In this document: positions 8,859 through 16,945 of the stretch, in pieces
How positions within the stretch are numbered: position 1 is the stretch's first letter
Layout of the letters: the number at the start of each line of letters is the position of its first letter
Source: Microtetraspora glauca
GTDB lineage: Bacteria > Actinomycetota > Actinomycetes > Streptomycetales > Streptomycetaceae
Direction of reading: 5' to 3'
NCBI GenBank assembly: GCA_000721275.1
Contig: JOFO01000079.1
Location: 1 to 18,714, forward strand
Length of the DNA stretch: 18,714 bases
The notes under the pieces: generated by a model
The model's input: the letters and a program-made list of their open reading frames with translations, nothing else
The model's database searches: none
Told to the model about the DNA's origin: nothing
Made by a program: the position numbers and the translations under genes

Positions 8859-9521
8859 ATGGGGAAGCAGCACGCGGGGAAGCATCTGGTCTGGGACTGG
8901 AACGGCACCCTGCTCGACGACATCGCCGCCGTCATCGGCGCCACCAACGCGGCCTTCGCGGAGCTCGGCCTCGCGCCGATCACCCTGGAGCGGTACCGCG
9001 AGCTGTACACCGTGCCGGTGCCGCGCTTCTACGAGCGGCTGATGGGCCGGCTGCCCACCGACGCCGAGTGGACGCTGATGGACGGCGTCTTCCACCGCCA
9101 CTACTGGGAGCGGGCGGACGGCTGCGGGCTGACGGCGGGCGCCGCCGAGCTGCTGGCCGCGCGGCAGGCGGCCGGCGCCACCCAGTCGCTGCTCTCGCTC
9201 GCCCCGCACGCCGACCTGCTGCCGCTGGTGCGGCGGCACGGGATCGCGGAGCGGTTCGTCCGGGTCGACGGGCGCCCCGACAGCTCCACGGACGGCAAGT
9301 CCGGGCACATGGTGCGCCACCTGGAGGCGCTGGCCGTCCCGGCCGAGCGGATCGTCGTCATCGGTGACGCCGCGGACGACGCCGTGGCCGCCGCGCACGT
9401 CGGCGCGAAGGCCGTGCTCTTCACCGGCGGCTCGCACAGCAGGGCCTCGCTGGAGCGGGTCGGCGTGCCGGTCGTCGACACCCTGGAGGAGGCCGTCGCG
9501 GTCGCGGAGGAGCTGGTCTGA
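8859..9521 (+). CDS. HAD family hydrolase
   Basis: The 220-residue protein has the haloacid dehalogenase fold of phosphoglycolate-phosphatase type, probably acting on small phosphorylated metabolites. Motif I is D13-W-N15-G-T17 followed by LLDD. The nucleophile Asp is present, but the second Asp of the usual DxDGT is Asn. A helical cap follows (about 20-95). Motif II is near S113 (LLSLAPHADL), motif III K147 in TDGKSGHMV, and motif IV G169-D-A-A-D-D174. The Asn matters because the second Asp is the usual acid/base in phosphatases, so activity may be altered. ATG 8859 begins just before the core and has no Shine-Dalgarno sequence, but TACCGT lies six bases upstream. The substrate is unknown. 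Confidence 0.88.
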   Translation: MGKQHAGKHLVWDWNGTLLDDIAAVIGATNAAFAELGLAPITLERYRELYTVPVPRFYERLMGRLPTDAEWTLMDGVFHRHYWERADGCGLTAGAAELLAARQAAGATQSLLSLAPHADLLPLVRRHGIAERFVRVDGRPDSSTDGKSGHMVRHLEALAVPAERIVVIGDAADDAVAAAHVGAKAVLFTGGSHSRASLERVGVPVVDTLEEAVAVAEELV

Positions 9522-9530
9522 CCCGCGGAC

Positions 9531-9555
9531 GGGGGCGGCCCGCCGGGACGCCCCC
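9531..9555. terminator. Bidirectional terminator, HAD / PfpI genes
   Basis: GGGGGCG (9531-9537) and CGCCCCC (9549-9555) form a perfect 7-bp stem with an 11-base loop. It is centred in the 45-base gap between the converging stops. Confidence 0.65.
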
Positions 9556-9566
9556 TCGCCCGGGCG

Positions 9567-10121
9567 TCAGCCCTTCGCGCGCAGCACCTTCAGGAACTCG
9601 CGCATCCACGTGGGGTGGTCCGGCCAGGCGCGCGAGGAGACCAGCAGCCCGTCGACGACCGCCGCCGTGTCCTGGAAGTCCGCACCGGCCGCCTGCATGT
9701 CAAGTTCGAGCGCCGGGTACGCGGTGACCCGGCGGCCCTCCAGGCCGCCGACCGCCGCCGTCAGCAGCGGGCCGTGGCAGATCTGGGCCACCGGCTTGTC
9801 CGCGTCGAAGAACGCCTTGAGGATCTTGCGCAGCTCCGGGTCGTTGCGCAGGTACTCCGGGGCGCGCCCGCCCGGGATGACGACGGCCGCGTAGTCGCCC
9901 GGGTCGACCTCGGAGAACGCGAGGTCGGCGGGCCAGGTGTAGCCGGGCTTCTCCGTGTACGTGTCGTAGCCGGGCTCGAAGTCGTGGACCACGAACCGCA
10001 GCTGCTTGCGCGCCGGAGCGGCGATGTCGACCTCGTACCCTTCTTCGAGCAGACGCTGGTACGGGTACAACACCTCCAGGGACTCGGCCGCGTCCCCCGT
10101 CACGATCAAGATCTTCGCCAT
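9567..10121 (-). CDS. DJ-1/PfpI family protein (type 1 glutamine amidotransferase-like)
   Basis: The 184-residue cytoplasmic protein has the class I glutamine-amidotransferase-like fold. The nucleophile elbow is Q113-I-C115-H116-G-P, with VVIPGGRAPEYLR (about 80-92) before it and a WPDHP segment (166-170) near the end. Members include PfpI/YhbO-type proteins with reported protease, chaperone, hydratase or deglycase activities linked to stress; which applies here cannot be told. ATG 10121 is chosen because GGGAGAG stands just before it and MAKILIVTGD begins the first beta strand. It is divergent from gdh and converges on the HAD gene. No clear -10 box was seen upstream; TTGACG at 10228-10223 on the minus strand is a possible -35. 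Confidence 0.88.
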   Translation of the reverse strand: MAKILIVTGDAAESLEVLYPYQRLLEEGYEVDIAAPARKQLRFVVHDFEPGYDTYTEKPGYTWPADLAFSEVDPGDYAAVVIPGGRAPEYLRNDPELRKILKAFFDADKPVAQICHGPLLTAAVGGLEGRRVTAYPALELDMQAAGADFQDTAAVVDGLLVSSRAWPDHPTWMREFLKVLRAKG

Positions 10122-10261
10122 GGCTCTCCCGGTCTCGGCGATGGGATGTCCGTCGTCGTGCTCGCGCCCACGCTGCACCGTTCCGCGCGATCCGCCAAGA
10201 GTGCATGTGTCGCTGTCCAGAACGTCAAACTTCCACCCCCGCTTTTGTACACATACGGCTC

Positions 10262-10292
10262 ATGACGGGGCAGGGGGCTTGAGCGATAGGCT
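10262..10292 (+). promoter_or_regulatory. Candidate upstream gdh promoter
   Basis: ATGACG (10262-10267, four matches to TTGACA including TGAC) and TAGGCT (10287-10292) are 19 bases apart. The transcript would begin at or near GTG 10299, giving either a leaderless short frame or a gdh leader of about 245 bases. Confidence 0.4.
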
Positions 10293-10318
10293 TTTCCCGT
10301 GATCAGCGCGATACGCCG

Positions 10319-10369
10319 CGGGGGCAGTGCGGCCCCCGGCTGCCGCCCGGTCCGCTCACGCGGCCGGGC
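10319..10369 (+). promoter_or_regulatory. Tandem hairpins in the gdh leader
   Basis: Hairpin 1 pairs CGGGGGC (10319-10325) with GCCCCCG (10332-10338). Hairpin 2 pairs GCCCGG plus CCGC (10345-10355, one bulged T) with GCGG plus CCGGGC (10360-10369). They begin about 20 bases after the presumed upstream start point, a place where attenuators lie. No T-run follows. Confidence 0.4.
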
Positions 10370-10428
10370 CGCCCGTGCGTACGCCGATCCCCTCCGTCCG
10401 GAAACGCCGCTCCTCGTGGCCGGTTTCG

Positions 10429-10458
10429 ATCCGGGCATCTCTCATCCGGGCCTAACGT
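10429..10458 (+). promoter_or_regulatory. Direct repeat and -10 box near gdh
   Basis: ATCCGGGC occurs twice with a 7-base spacer (15-base period), directly ahead of TAACGT. The repeats occupy the place of the missing -35 hexamer, as activator sites often do. Transcript start would be about 80 bases before gdh. Confidence 0.35.
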
Positions 10459-10545
10459 CTCCTTCGACCGGAATCACCGCGTCGTGGCGTTGCGCCCCTT
10501 CTTCCACCGACGTCACGCAATGGCGCGCGACAGGAGTCAGAGGAC

Positions 10546-13500
10546 ATGCAGACCAAGCTGGACGAAGCAAAGGCCGAGCTGCTCGAGAGGGCCGCCCGCG
10601 TAGCTGAGCACAGCCCGGTCGGGGGGCGACTTCCGACGGGCCCGGAGGGCGAGCGCCCGGACCGGGACACCGTGCTCGACTACCTCCAGCGCTACTACCT
10701 GCACACCGCCCCCGAGGACCTCACGGACCGCGACCCGGACGACGTCTTCGGCGCCGCGCTGTCCCACTACCGGCTCGCGGAGAACCGCCCGCAGGGCACC
10801 GCGAACGTCCGCGTGCACACCCCGACCGTCGAGGAGAACGGCTGGACCAGCAGCCACTCCGTGGTCGAGGTCGTCACCGACGACATGCCGTTCCTCGTCG
10901 ACTCCGTCACCAACGAGCTGTCCCGCCAGGGCCGCGGCATCCACGTCGTGATCCACCCGCAGGTCCTCGTCCGCCGCGACATCACCGGCAAGCTCATCGA
11001 GGTCCTGTCCACCCAGATCCACGGCGAGCTGCCGCACGACGCGCTCCCCGAGTCCTGGATCCACGTCGAGATCGACCGCGAGACCGACAAGGCCGACCTC
11101 AAGCAGATCACCGCGGACCTCCTCCGCGTCCTCTCCGACGTCCGCGAGACCGTCGAGGACTGGGAGAAGATGCGCGACGCCGCGCTCCGCATCGCCGACG
11201 GCCTGCCCGCCGAGCCCACCGCCTCCGACCTGCGGCCCACCGAGGTCGAGGAGGCCCAGGAGCTGCTGCGCTGGCTCGCCGACGACCACTTCACCTTCCT
11301 CGGCTACCGCGAGTACGAGCTCGTCGACGGCGACGCGCTCGCCGCCGTCCCCGGCACCGGCCTCGGCATCCTGCGCGCCGACCCGCACCACGCCGACGGC
11401 GAGTCCGGCCACCACGCCCACCCGGTCTCCCCGTCCTTCAGCCGGCTGCCCGCCGACGCCCGCGCCAAGGCCCGCGAGCACAAGCTGCTCATCCTGACGA
11501 AGGCCAACAGCCGCGCGACCGTGCACCGCCCCTCGTACCTCGACTACGTCGGCGTGAAGAAGTTCGACGCCGACGGCAACGTCATCGGCGAGCGCCGCTT
11601 CCTCGGCCTCTTCTCCTCCGCCGCCTACACCGAGTCCGTGCGCCGCGTCCCCGTCGTCAAGCGCAAGGTCCAGGAGGTGCTGGAGGGCGCCGGGTTCTCC
11701 CCGAACAGCCACGACGGCCGCGACCTGCTCCAGATCCTGGAGACCTACCCGCGCGACGAGCTGTTCCAGACCCCGGTCGACCAGCTCCAGTCCGTCGTCA
11801 CCAGCGTCCTGTACCTGCAGGAGCGGCGCCGGCTCCGGCTCTACCTGCGCCAGGACGAGTACGGCCGCTACTACTCGGCCCTCGTCTACCTGCCGCGCGA
11901 CCGCTACACCACCCGCGTCCGGCTGCGGATCATCGACATCCTCAAGGAGGAGCTGAACGGCACCTCCGTCGACTTCACCGCCTGGAACACCGAGTCGATC
12001 CTCTCCCGCCTCCACTTCGTCATCCGCGTCGAGCCCGGCACCGTCCTCGCCGCCCTCACCGACGCCGACGTGGACCGCATCGAGGCCCGGCTCGTCGACG
12101 CCGCCCGCTCCTGGGCCGACGGCTTCGGCGAGGCCCTGAACGCCGAGTTCGGCGAGGAGCGCGCCGCCGAGCTGCTGCGCCGCTACGGCAACGCCTTCTC
12201 CGAGGGCTACAAGGCCGACCACTCGCCGCGCGCCGCCGTCGCCGACCTCGTCCGCATGGAGGCCCTCGCCGCCGGCGGCAAGGACTTCGCGCTCTCCCTC
12301 TACGAGCCCGTCGCCGCCGGCCCCGGCGAGCGCCGCTTCAAGATCTACAAGACCGGCGAGCAGGTCTCCCTCTCCGCCGTCCTGCCCGTCCTCAACCGCC
12401 TCGGCGTCGAGGTCACCGACGAGCGCCCGTACGAGCTCCGCTGCGCCGACCGCACCCACGCGTGGATCTACGACTTCGGCCTGCGGATGCCCGCGCCCAC
12501 CGGCAACGGCGGCGACTACGTCGGCGACGACGCCCGCGAGCGCTTCCAGGAGGCGTTCGCCGCCACCTGGACCGGCCAGGCCGAGAACGACAACTTCAAC
12601 TCCCTCGTCCTGTCCGCCGGGCTCACCTGGCGCGAGGCGATGGTGCTCCGCGCCTACGCCAAGTACCTGCGCCAGGCCGGCTCGCCGTTCAGCCAGGACT
12701 ACATGGAGGACACCCTCCGCAACAACGTCCACACCACCCGGCTGCTGGTCTCCCTCTTCGAGGCCCGGATGGCCCCGGAGCGGCAGCGCGCCGGCACCGA
12801 GCTCACCGACGGCATCCTGGAGGAGCTGGACGGCGCCCTCGACCAGGTCGCCAGCCTCGACGAGGACCGGATCCTGCGGTCCTTCCTCACCGTCATCAAG
12901 GCGACCCTGCGGACCAACTTCTTCCAGAAGTCCGCGGACGGCACCCCGCACGCGTACGTCTCCATGAAGTTCGACCCGCAGGCCATCCCCGACCTGCCGG
13001 CGCCGCGCCCCGCCTTCGAGATCTGGGTGTACTCGCCGCGCGTCGAGGGCGTCCACCTGCGCTTCGGCAAGGTCGCCCGCGGCGGTCTGCGCTGGTCCGA
13101 CCGGCGCGAGGACTTCCGCACCGAGATCCTCGGCCTGGTCAAGGCGCAGATGGTGAAGAACACCGTCATCGTGCCCGTCGGCGCCAAGGGCGGCTTCGTC
13201 GCCAAGCAGCTCCCGGACCCGGCCGTGGACCGCGACGCGTGGATGGCCGAGGGCATCGCCTCGTACAAGACGTTCATCTCGGCGCTGCTCGACATCACCG
13301 ACAACATGGTCGCCGGCGAGGTCGTGCCCCCGGTCGACGTCGTCCGCCACGACGAGGACGACACCTACCTCGTCGTCGCCGCCGACAAGGGCACCGCCAC
13401 CTTCTCCGACATCGCCAACGGCGTCGCGGAGGACTACGGCTTCTGGCTCGGCGACGCCTTCGCCTCCGGCGGCTCCGCCGGCTACGACCACAAGGGCATG

Positions 13501-15507
13501 GGCATCACCGCCCGCGGCGCCTGGGAGTCCGTCAAGCGGCACTTCCGCGAGCTCGGCCACGACACCCAGACCGAGGACTTCACCGTCGTCGGCGTCGGCG
13601 ACATGTCCGGCGACGTCTTCGGCAACGGCATGCTGCTCTCCGAGCACATCCGCCTGGTGGCCGCCTTCGACCACCGCCACATCTTCCTCGACCCGAACCC
13701 GGACGCGGCCACCTCGTACGCCGAGCGCCGCCGGCTCTTCGAGCTGCCCCGCTCCTCCTGGGCCGACTACAACCCGGACCTGCTGTCCGCGGGCGGCGGC
13801 ATCCACCCGCGTACCGCCAAGTCCATCCCGGTCAACGCCCAGGTACGGGCCGCGCTCGGCATCGACGACGGCGTCACCAAGCTGACCCCCGCCGAGCTGA
13901 TGAAGGCGATCCTCCAGGCCCCCGTGGACCTGCTGTGGAACGGCGGCATCGGCACCTACGTGAAGTCCTCCGCCGAGTCCAACGCGGACGTCGGCGACAA
14001 GGCCAACGACGCCATCCGCGTCGACGGCCAGGACGTCCGCGCCAAGGTCGTCGGCGAGGGCGGCAACCTCGGCGCCACCCAGCTCGGCCGCATCGAGTTC
14101 GCCCGCTCCGGCGGCCCCGACCGGACCGGCGGCAAGATCAACACCGACGCCATCGACAACAGCGCCGGCGTCGACACCTCCGACCACGAGGTCAACATCA
14201 AGATCCTGCTCAACGGGCTCGTCGCCGACGGCGACATGACCGTCAAGCAGCGCAACAAGATCCTCGCGGAGATGACCGACGAGGTCGGCCGGCTCGTGCT
14301 GCGCAACAACTACGCGCAGAACACCGCCCTCGCCAACGCCGTCGCCCAGTCGCCGTCCCTGCTCCACGCCCACCAGCGCTTCATGCGTCGCCTCGGCCGC
14401 GACGGGGCCCTCGACCGCCAGCTGGAGTTCCTGCCCAACGACCGGCAGATCCGCGAGCTCCTCAACAACGAGAAGGGCCTCACCCAGCCCGAGCTCGCCG
14501 TCCTCCTCGCGTACACCAAGATCACGGTGGCCGACGAGCTCATCGGCACCGGCCTGCCCGACGACCCGTACCTCGCGGGCCTGCTGCACGCCTACTTCCC
14601 GACGCTGCTGCGCGAGAGGTTCCCCGAGGCCGTCGACGGGCACGCGCTGCGCCGCGAGATCATCACCACGATCCTCGTCAACGACACCGTCAACACCGGC
14701 GGCTCGACCTTCCTGCACCGCCTCCGCGAGGAGACCGGCGCGTCCCTGGAGGAGATCGTCCGCGCCCAGACCGCGGCCCGGACCATCTTCCGGCTCGCCG
14801 ACGTCTGGGACGCCGTCGAGGCCCTGGACAACCGGGTCCCGGCCGAGATCCAGACCCGGATGCGGCTGCACTCCCGCCGGCTCGTCGAGCGCGGCACCCG
14901 CTGGCTGCTCAACAACCGGCCGCAGCCGCTGGAGATCGGCGAGACCATCGACTTCTTCGCCGACCGCGTCGAGCAGGTCTGGGAGCGGCTGCCGGAGCTG
15001 CTGCGCGGCGCGGACGCCGACTGGTACCGGTCGATCCTCGACGAGCTGACCGGCTTCGGCGTCCCGGAGGAGCTGGCCGTGCGCGTCGCCGGCTTCTCGT
15101 CCGCCTTCCCGACGCTCGACATCGTCGCGATCGCCGACCGCACGGAGAAGGACCCGCTGGCCGTCGCCGAGGTCTACTACGACCTGGCCGACCGCCTGAA
15201 GATCACCAGCCTCATGGACCGGATCATCGAGCTGCCGCGGGCCGACCGCTGGCAGTCCATGGCCCGCGCCTCCATCCGCGAGGACCTCTTCGCCGCCCAC
15301 GCGGCGCTCACCCAGGACGTCCTGGTCGCCGGCAACGGCACCTCGACGCCGGAGGAGCGCTTCAAGGCGTGGGAGGAGAAGAACGCGGCGATCCTGGGCC
15401 GCGCGCGGACGACCCTGGACGAGATCCAGGGCTCGGACACCTTCGACCTGGCGAACCTGTCCGTCGCCATGCGGACCATGCGGACGCTGCTGCGCACGCA
15501 CAGCTGA
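10546..15507 (+). CDS. gdh: NAD-dependent glutamate dehydrogenase, large 180-kDa class
   Basis: The 1653-residue protein matches the large NAD-GDH class (Bac_GDH) first defined in Streptomyces clavuligerus at about 1650 residues. It oxidises glutamate to 2-oxoglutarate and ammonium, producing NADH, mainly for glutamate catabolism. The N-terminal half (about 1-700) holds ACT-like regulatory modules, so allosteric control by amino acids is likely. The catalytic core follows: GGLRWSDRREDFRTE (846 on), the substrate lysine region PVGAKGGF with K881, and a Rossmann nucleotide loop G1016-V-G-D-M-S-G-D. The C-terminal part is a large helical domain. ATG 10546 follows AGGAG (10532-10536) at nine bases. 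It is a single-gene unit with a complex leader and a very strong terminator. Confidence 0.96.
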   Translation: MQTKLDEAKAELLERAARVAEHSPVGGRLPTGPEGERPDRDTVLDYLQRYYLHTAPEDLTDRDPDDVFGAALSHYRLAENRPQGTANVRVHTPTVEENGWTSSHSVVEVVTDDMPFLVDSVTNELSRQGRGIHVVIHPQVLVRRDITGKLIEVLSTQIHGELPHDALPESWIHVEIDRETDKADLKQITADLLRVLSDVRETVEDWEKMRDAALRIADGLPAEPTASDLRPTEVEEAQELLRWLADDHFTFLGYREYELVDGDALAAVPGTGLGILRADPHHADGESGHHAHPVSPSFSRLPADARAKAREHKLLILTKANSRATVHRPSYLDYVGVKKFDADGNVIGERRFLGLFSSAAYTESVRRVPVVKRKVQEVLEGAGFSPNSHDGRDLLQILETYPRDELFQTPVDQLQSVVTSVLYLQERRRLRLYLRQDEYGRYYSALVYLPRDRYTTRVRLRIIDILKEELNGTSVDFTAWNTESILSRLHFVIRVEPGTVLAALTDADVDRIEARLVDAARSWADGFGEALNAEFGEERAAELLRRYGNAFSEGYKADHSPRAAVADLVRMEALAAGGKDFALSLYEPVAAGPGERRFKIYKTGEQVSLSAVLPVLNRLGVEVTDERPYELRCADRTHAWIYDFGLRMPAPTGNGGDYVGDDARERFQEAFAATWTGQAENDNFNSLVLSAGLTWREAMVLRAYAKYLRQAGSPFSQDYMEDTLRNNVHTTRLLVSLFEARMAPERQRAGTELTDGILEELDGALDQVASLDEDRILRSFLTVIKATLRTNFFQKSADGTPHAYVSMKFDPQAIPDLPAPRPAFEIWVYSPRVEGVHLRFGKVARGGLRWSDRREDFRTEILGLVKAQMVKNTVIVPVGAKGGFVAKQLPDPAVDRDAWMAEGIASYKTFISALLDITDNMVAGEVVPPVDVVRHDEDDTYLVVAADKGTATFSDIANGVAEDYGFWLGDAFASGGSAGYDHKGMGITARGAWESVKRHFRELGHDTQTEDFTVVGVGDMSGDVFGNGMLLSEHIRLVAAFDHRHIFLDPNPDAATSYAERRRLFELPRSSWADYNPDLLSAGGGIHPRTAKSIPVNAQVRAALGIDDGVTKLTPAELMKAILQAPVDLLWNGGIGTYVKSSAESNADVGDKANDAIRVDGQDVRAKVVGEGGNLGATQLGRIEFARSGGPDRTGGKINTDAIDNSAGVDTSDHEVNIKILLNGLVADGDMTVKQRNKILAEMTDEVGRLVLRNNYAQNTALANAVAQSPSLLHAHQRFMRRLGRDGALDRQLEFLPNDRQIRELLNNEKGLTQPELAVLLAYTKITVADELIGTGLPDDPYLAGLLHAYFPTLLRERFPEAVDGHALRREIITTILVNDTVNTGGSTFLHRLREETGASLEEIVRAQTAARTIFRLADVWDAVEALDNRVPAEIQTRMRLHSRRLVERGTRWLLNNRPQPLEIGETIDFFADRVEQVWERLPELLRGADADWYRSILDELTGFGVPEELAVRVAGFSSAFPTLDIVAIADRTEKDPLAVAEVYYDLADRLKITSLMDRIIELPRADRWQSMARASIREDLFAAHAALTQDVLVAGNGTSTPEERFKAWEEKNAAILGRARTTLDEIQGSDTFDLANLSVAMRTMRTLLRTHS

Positions 15508-15522
15508 CGCGCGCCGAGCGCC

Positions 15523-15564
15523 GAGGGGCCCCGCCGGACGGCTTTCCGTCCGGCGGGGCCCCTC
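15523..15564. terminator. Bidirectional terminator, gdh / GT87
   Basis: A perfect 19-bp stem (15523-15541 with 15546-15564) closes on a CTTT loop. It is the strongest hairpin in the window, 15 bases after the gdh stop and two bases before the stop of the opposing gene. Confidence 0.9.
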
Positions 15565-15566
15565 CG

Positions 15567-16883
15567 TCATGCGCCCGCGGCACGCTCCCGTACGGGGCCG
15601 ACCGTGGCCCCCCACAGGCGGACGGCGGCGACGGCGGTGGCGGCCAGCAGCAGGCCGTTGCGCAGCACCATGACCGCCACGCCGAGCGGGGTGCCGGTGA
15701 CGACGTCGGCGTAGAGGACGGGGTACGCGAGCGAGCTGAGCGCCGCCGCCGGGAGCAGCAGCACGGCCACCGGCCGCATCACCGTGCGGCGGGAGGTCAG
15801 GCAGACGGCCGCGAGGCCGAGCAGCCAGACCAGGTACTGGGGGCTGATCACCCGGCTCGTCACGGTGAGCAGCAGCACCGCGGCGAGCGCCGCGTCCAGC
15901 GGGGTGGCCTCCGTCCAGCGGGTGGCGCGCAGCCGCCAGAACACCAGCGCGAGGACGGCGGCGACCGTCAGCAGCAGGAAGAGGTGCCCGAGGGTGGAGA
16001 CGTACGGGCCGACGTACTCGTAGGCCCCGTAGCGGACCTCCGCCGTACCTGGCCACAGGCCGGCCGCGCGGGCGACGGCCAGCGCGGTGCCGCCGACGGA
16101 CTCGATCTGGATGCCGCGGGCGCCCTGCCGGTGCAGGAAGCCGAGCGAGTCGGAGAAGCACAGCGCGAGGACGGCGAGCAGGGCTCCGGCGGTGACGGCG
16201 GCGGCCGTCCACGCCTCGCGGGTGGTACGGCCCCGGGGCGTGCCGATCAGCGCGAGCGCCGGCCACACCTTCACCAGCGCGCCGAGCCCGGCGAGCGCCC
16301 CGCCGAGCCGGTGGCCGGCCGGGGAGCGGAGCTTCAGGAACAGCAGGGCGAGCACCGCGAGGGCGGTGGCCTGCACGTCGTAGCGGGCGAGCGGCACGTG
16401 GAGGAGGAGCGGCAGGGCGCAGACCCAGTACCAGGCGCCGTGGGTGAGCCGGGCGCGGTCGGCGACGGCGAGCCCGAGGGTGACGGCGGCGTCGGCGAGC
16501 AGCGTGAGGACGACGAACGCCTGGGTGTAGCCGAGCCAGGACGTCAGCAGGCCCGGTGCCATGACCACCAGGCCGGCGCCGGGCGGGTACTGCCAGGTGG
16601 GGTCGGCGGGCGGGAAGGTGCCGTCGGCGAAGAGGCCGTACCAGTGGCGGTAGAGCAGCTGGACCTCGTGGGCGACCCCGCCGACGCCGAGGCTGTCGTT
16701 CACGAGCAGCGCCAGCATGCCGGCGCGGGTGAGCAGCCAGACGACGGCGAGGGCGAGGACGGGGCCGCTGCCGACGGTGACGAAGGTGGCGGACGTGAAG
16801 GTGTCCGACTCGAAGGGCGAGCGGGTGAGGGAGGGCGGCGCGGGGGAGGCGGCGCGGGAGCGGGGGCGGTCTGGCGTCGTCAC
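15567..16883 (-). CDS. Glycosyltransferase 87 family protein (DUF2029, polytopic mannosyltransferase-like)
   Basis: The 438-residue protein is a polytopic GT-C-fold enzyme. Such enzymes use polyprenyl-phosphate sugars (mannose in characterised mycobacterial cases) to extend envelope glycans outside the membrane. It has a disordered N terminus of about 35 residues and then some nine to twelve hydrophobic segments. Family marks are the extracytoplasmic loop with HEVQLLYRHWYGLF, D94 and WQYPPGAG (about 97-104), GALVKVWPALALIG (about 201-214), and SRVISPQYLVWLLG (about 343-356). GTG 16883 is chosen because it gives the normal length and has TACGGT exactly six bases upstream, the leaderless pattern; GGAG just before it is too close to act as a ribosome site. 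It follows the TagGH-type transporter by 62 bases on the same strand, so an envelope-polymer role fits. Acceptor unknown. Confidence 0.85.
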   Translation of the reverse strand: MTTPDRPRSRAASPAPPSLTRSPFESDTFTSATFVTVGSGPVLALAVVWLLTRAGMLALLVNDSLGVGGVAHEVQLLYRHWYGLFADGTFPPADPTWQYPPGAGLVVMAPGLLTSWLGYTQAFVVLTLLADAAVTLGLAVADRARLTHGAWYWVCALPLLLHVPLARYDVQATALAVLALLFLKLRSPAGHRLGGALAGLGALVKVWPALALIGTPRGRTTREAWTAAAVTAGALLAVLALCFSDSLGFLHRQGARGIQIESVGGTALAVARAAGLWPGTAEVRYGAYEYVGPYVSTLGHLFLLLTVAAVLALVFWRLRATRWTEATPLDAALAAVLLLTVTSRVISPQYLVWLLGLAAVCLTSRRTVMRPVAVLLLPAAALSSLAYPVLYADVVTGTPLGVAVMVLRNGLLLAATAVAAVRLWGATVGPVRERAAGA

Positions 16884-16886
16884 GCT

Positions 16887-16901
16887 CCGACCGTAGGTCG
16901 G
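16887..16901. promoter_or_regulatory. Palindrome over the GT87 -10 box
   Basis: CCGACC-GTA-GGTCGG is a perfect 6-bp dyad with a 3-base centre. It covers the minus-strand TACGGT (16895-16890), the candidate -10 of the GT87 gene. A protein bound here would block the promoter. Confidence 0.45.
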
Positions 16902-16945
16902 CGGCCGGGGGTGTGCCCTGTCCGTTCGGCTGGATGGAGCCGGTT

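Larger units (their letters stand above)
10122..10545. other. 424-base control region between pfpI and gdh
   Basis: This gap holds no gene I can defend. From left to right it contains a possible pfpI -35 (10223-10228, minus strand) and a plus-strand TAGGCT box (10287-10292) six bases before a GTG (10299). Two tandem GC hairpins follow (10319-10338 and 10345-10369), then a direct repeat of ATCCGGGC (10429-10436, 10444-10451) and a second TANNNT box, TAACGT (10453-10458). A frame from GTG 10299 stays open to 10607, overlapping the gdh start. Its middle loses the G/C third-position bias, so I do not call it a gene. Confidence 0.6.

Noticed and set aside
10299..10607. Short plus-strand frame as a real gene
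   Set aside because: A promoter-like box precedes it, but codon bias fades after about 50 codons, no family is recognised and it overlaps the gdh start. Kept only as a finding.
10537..16266. Minus-strand open frame of about 1900 codons antisense to gdh
   Set aside because: It mirrors gdh through strong G/C third-position bias, has a low-complexity Gly/Val/Asp/Leu composition and no recognisable domain. It runs across the terminator into GT87.
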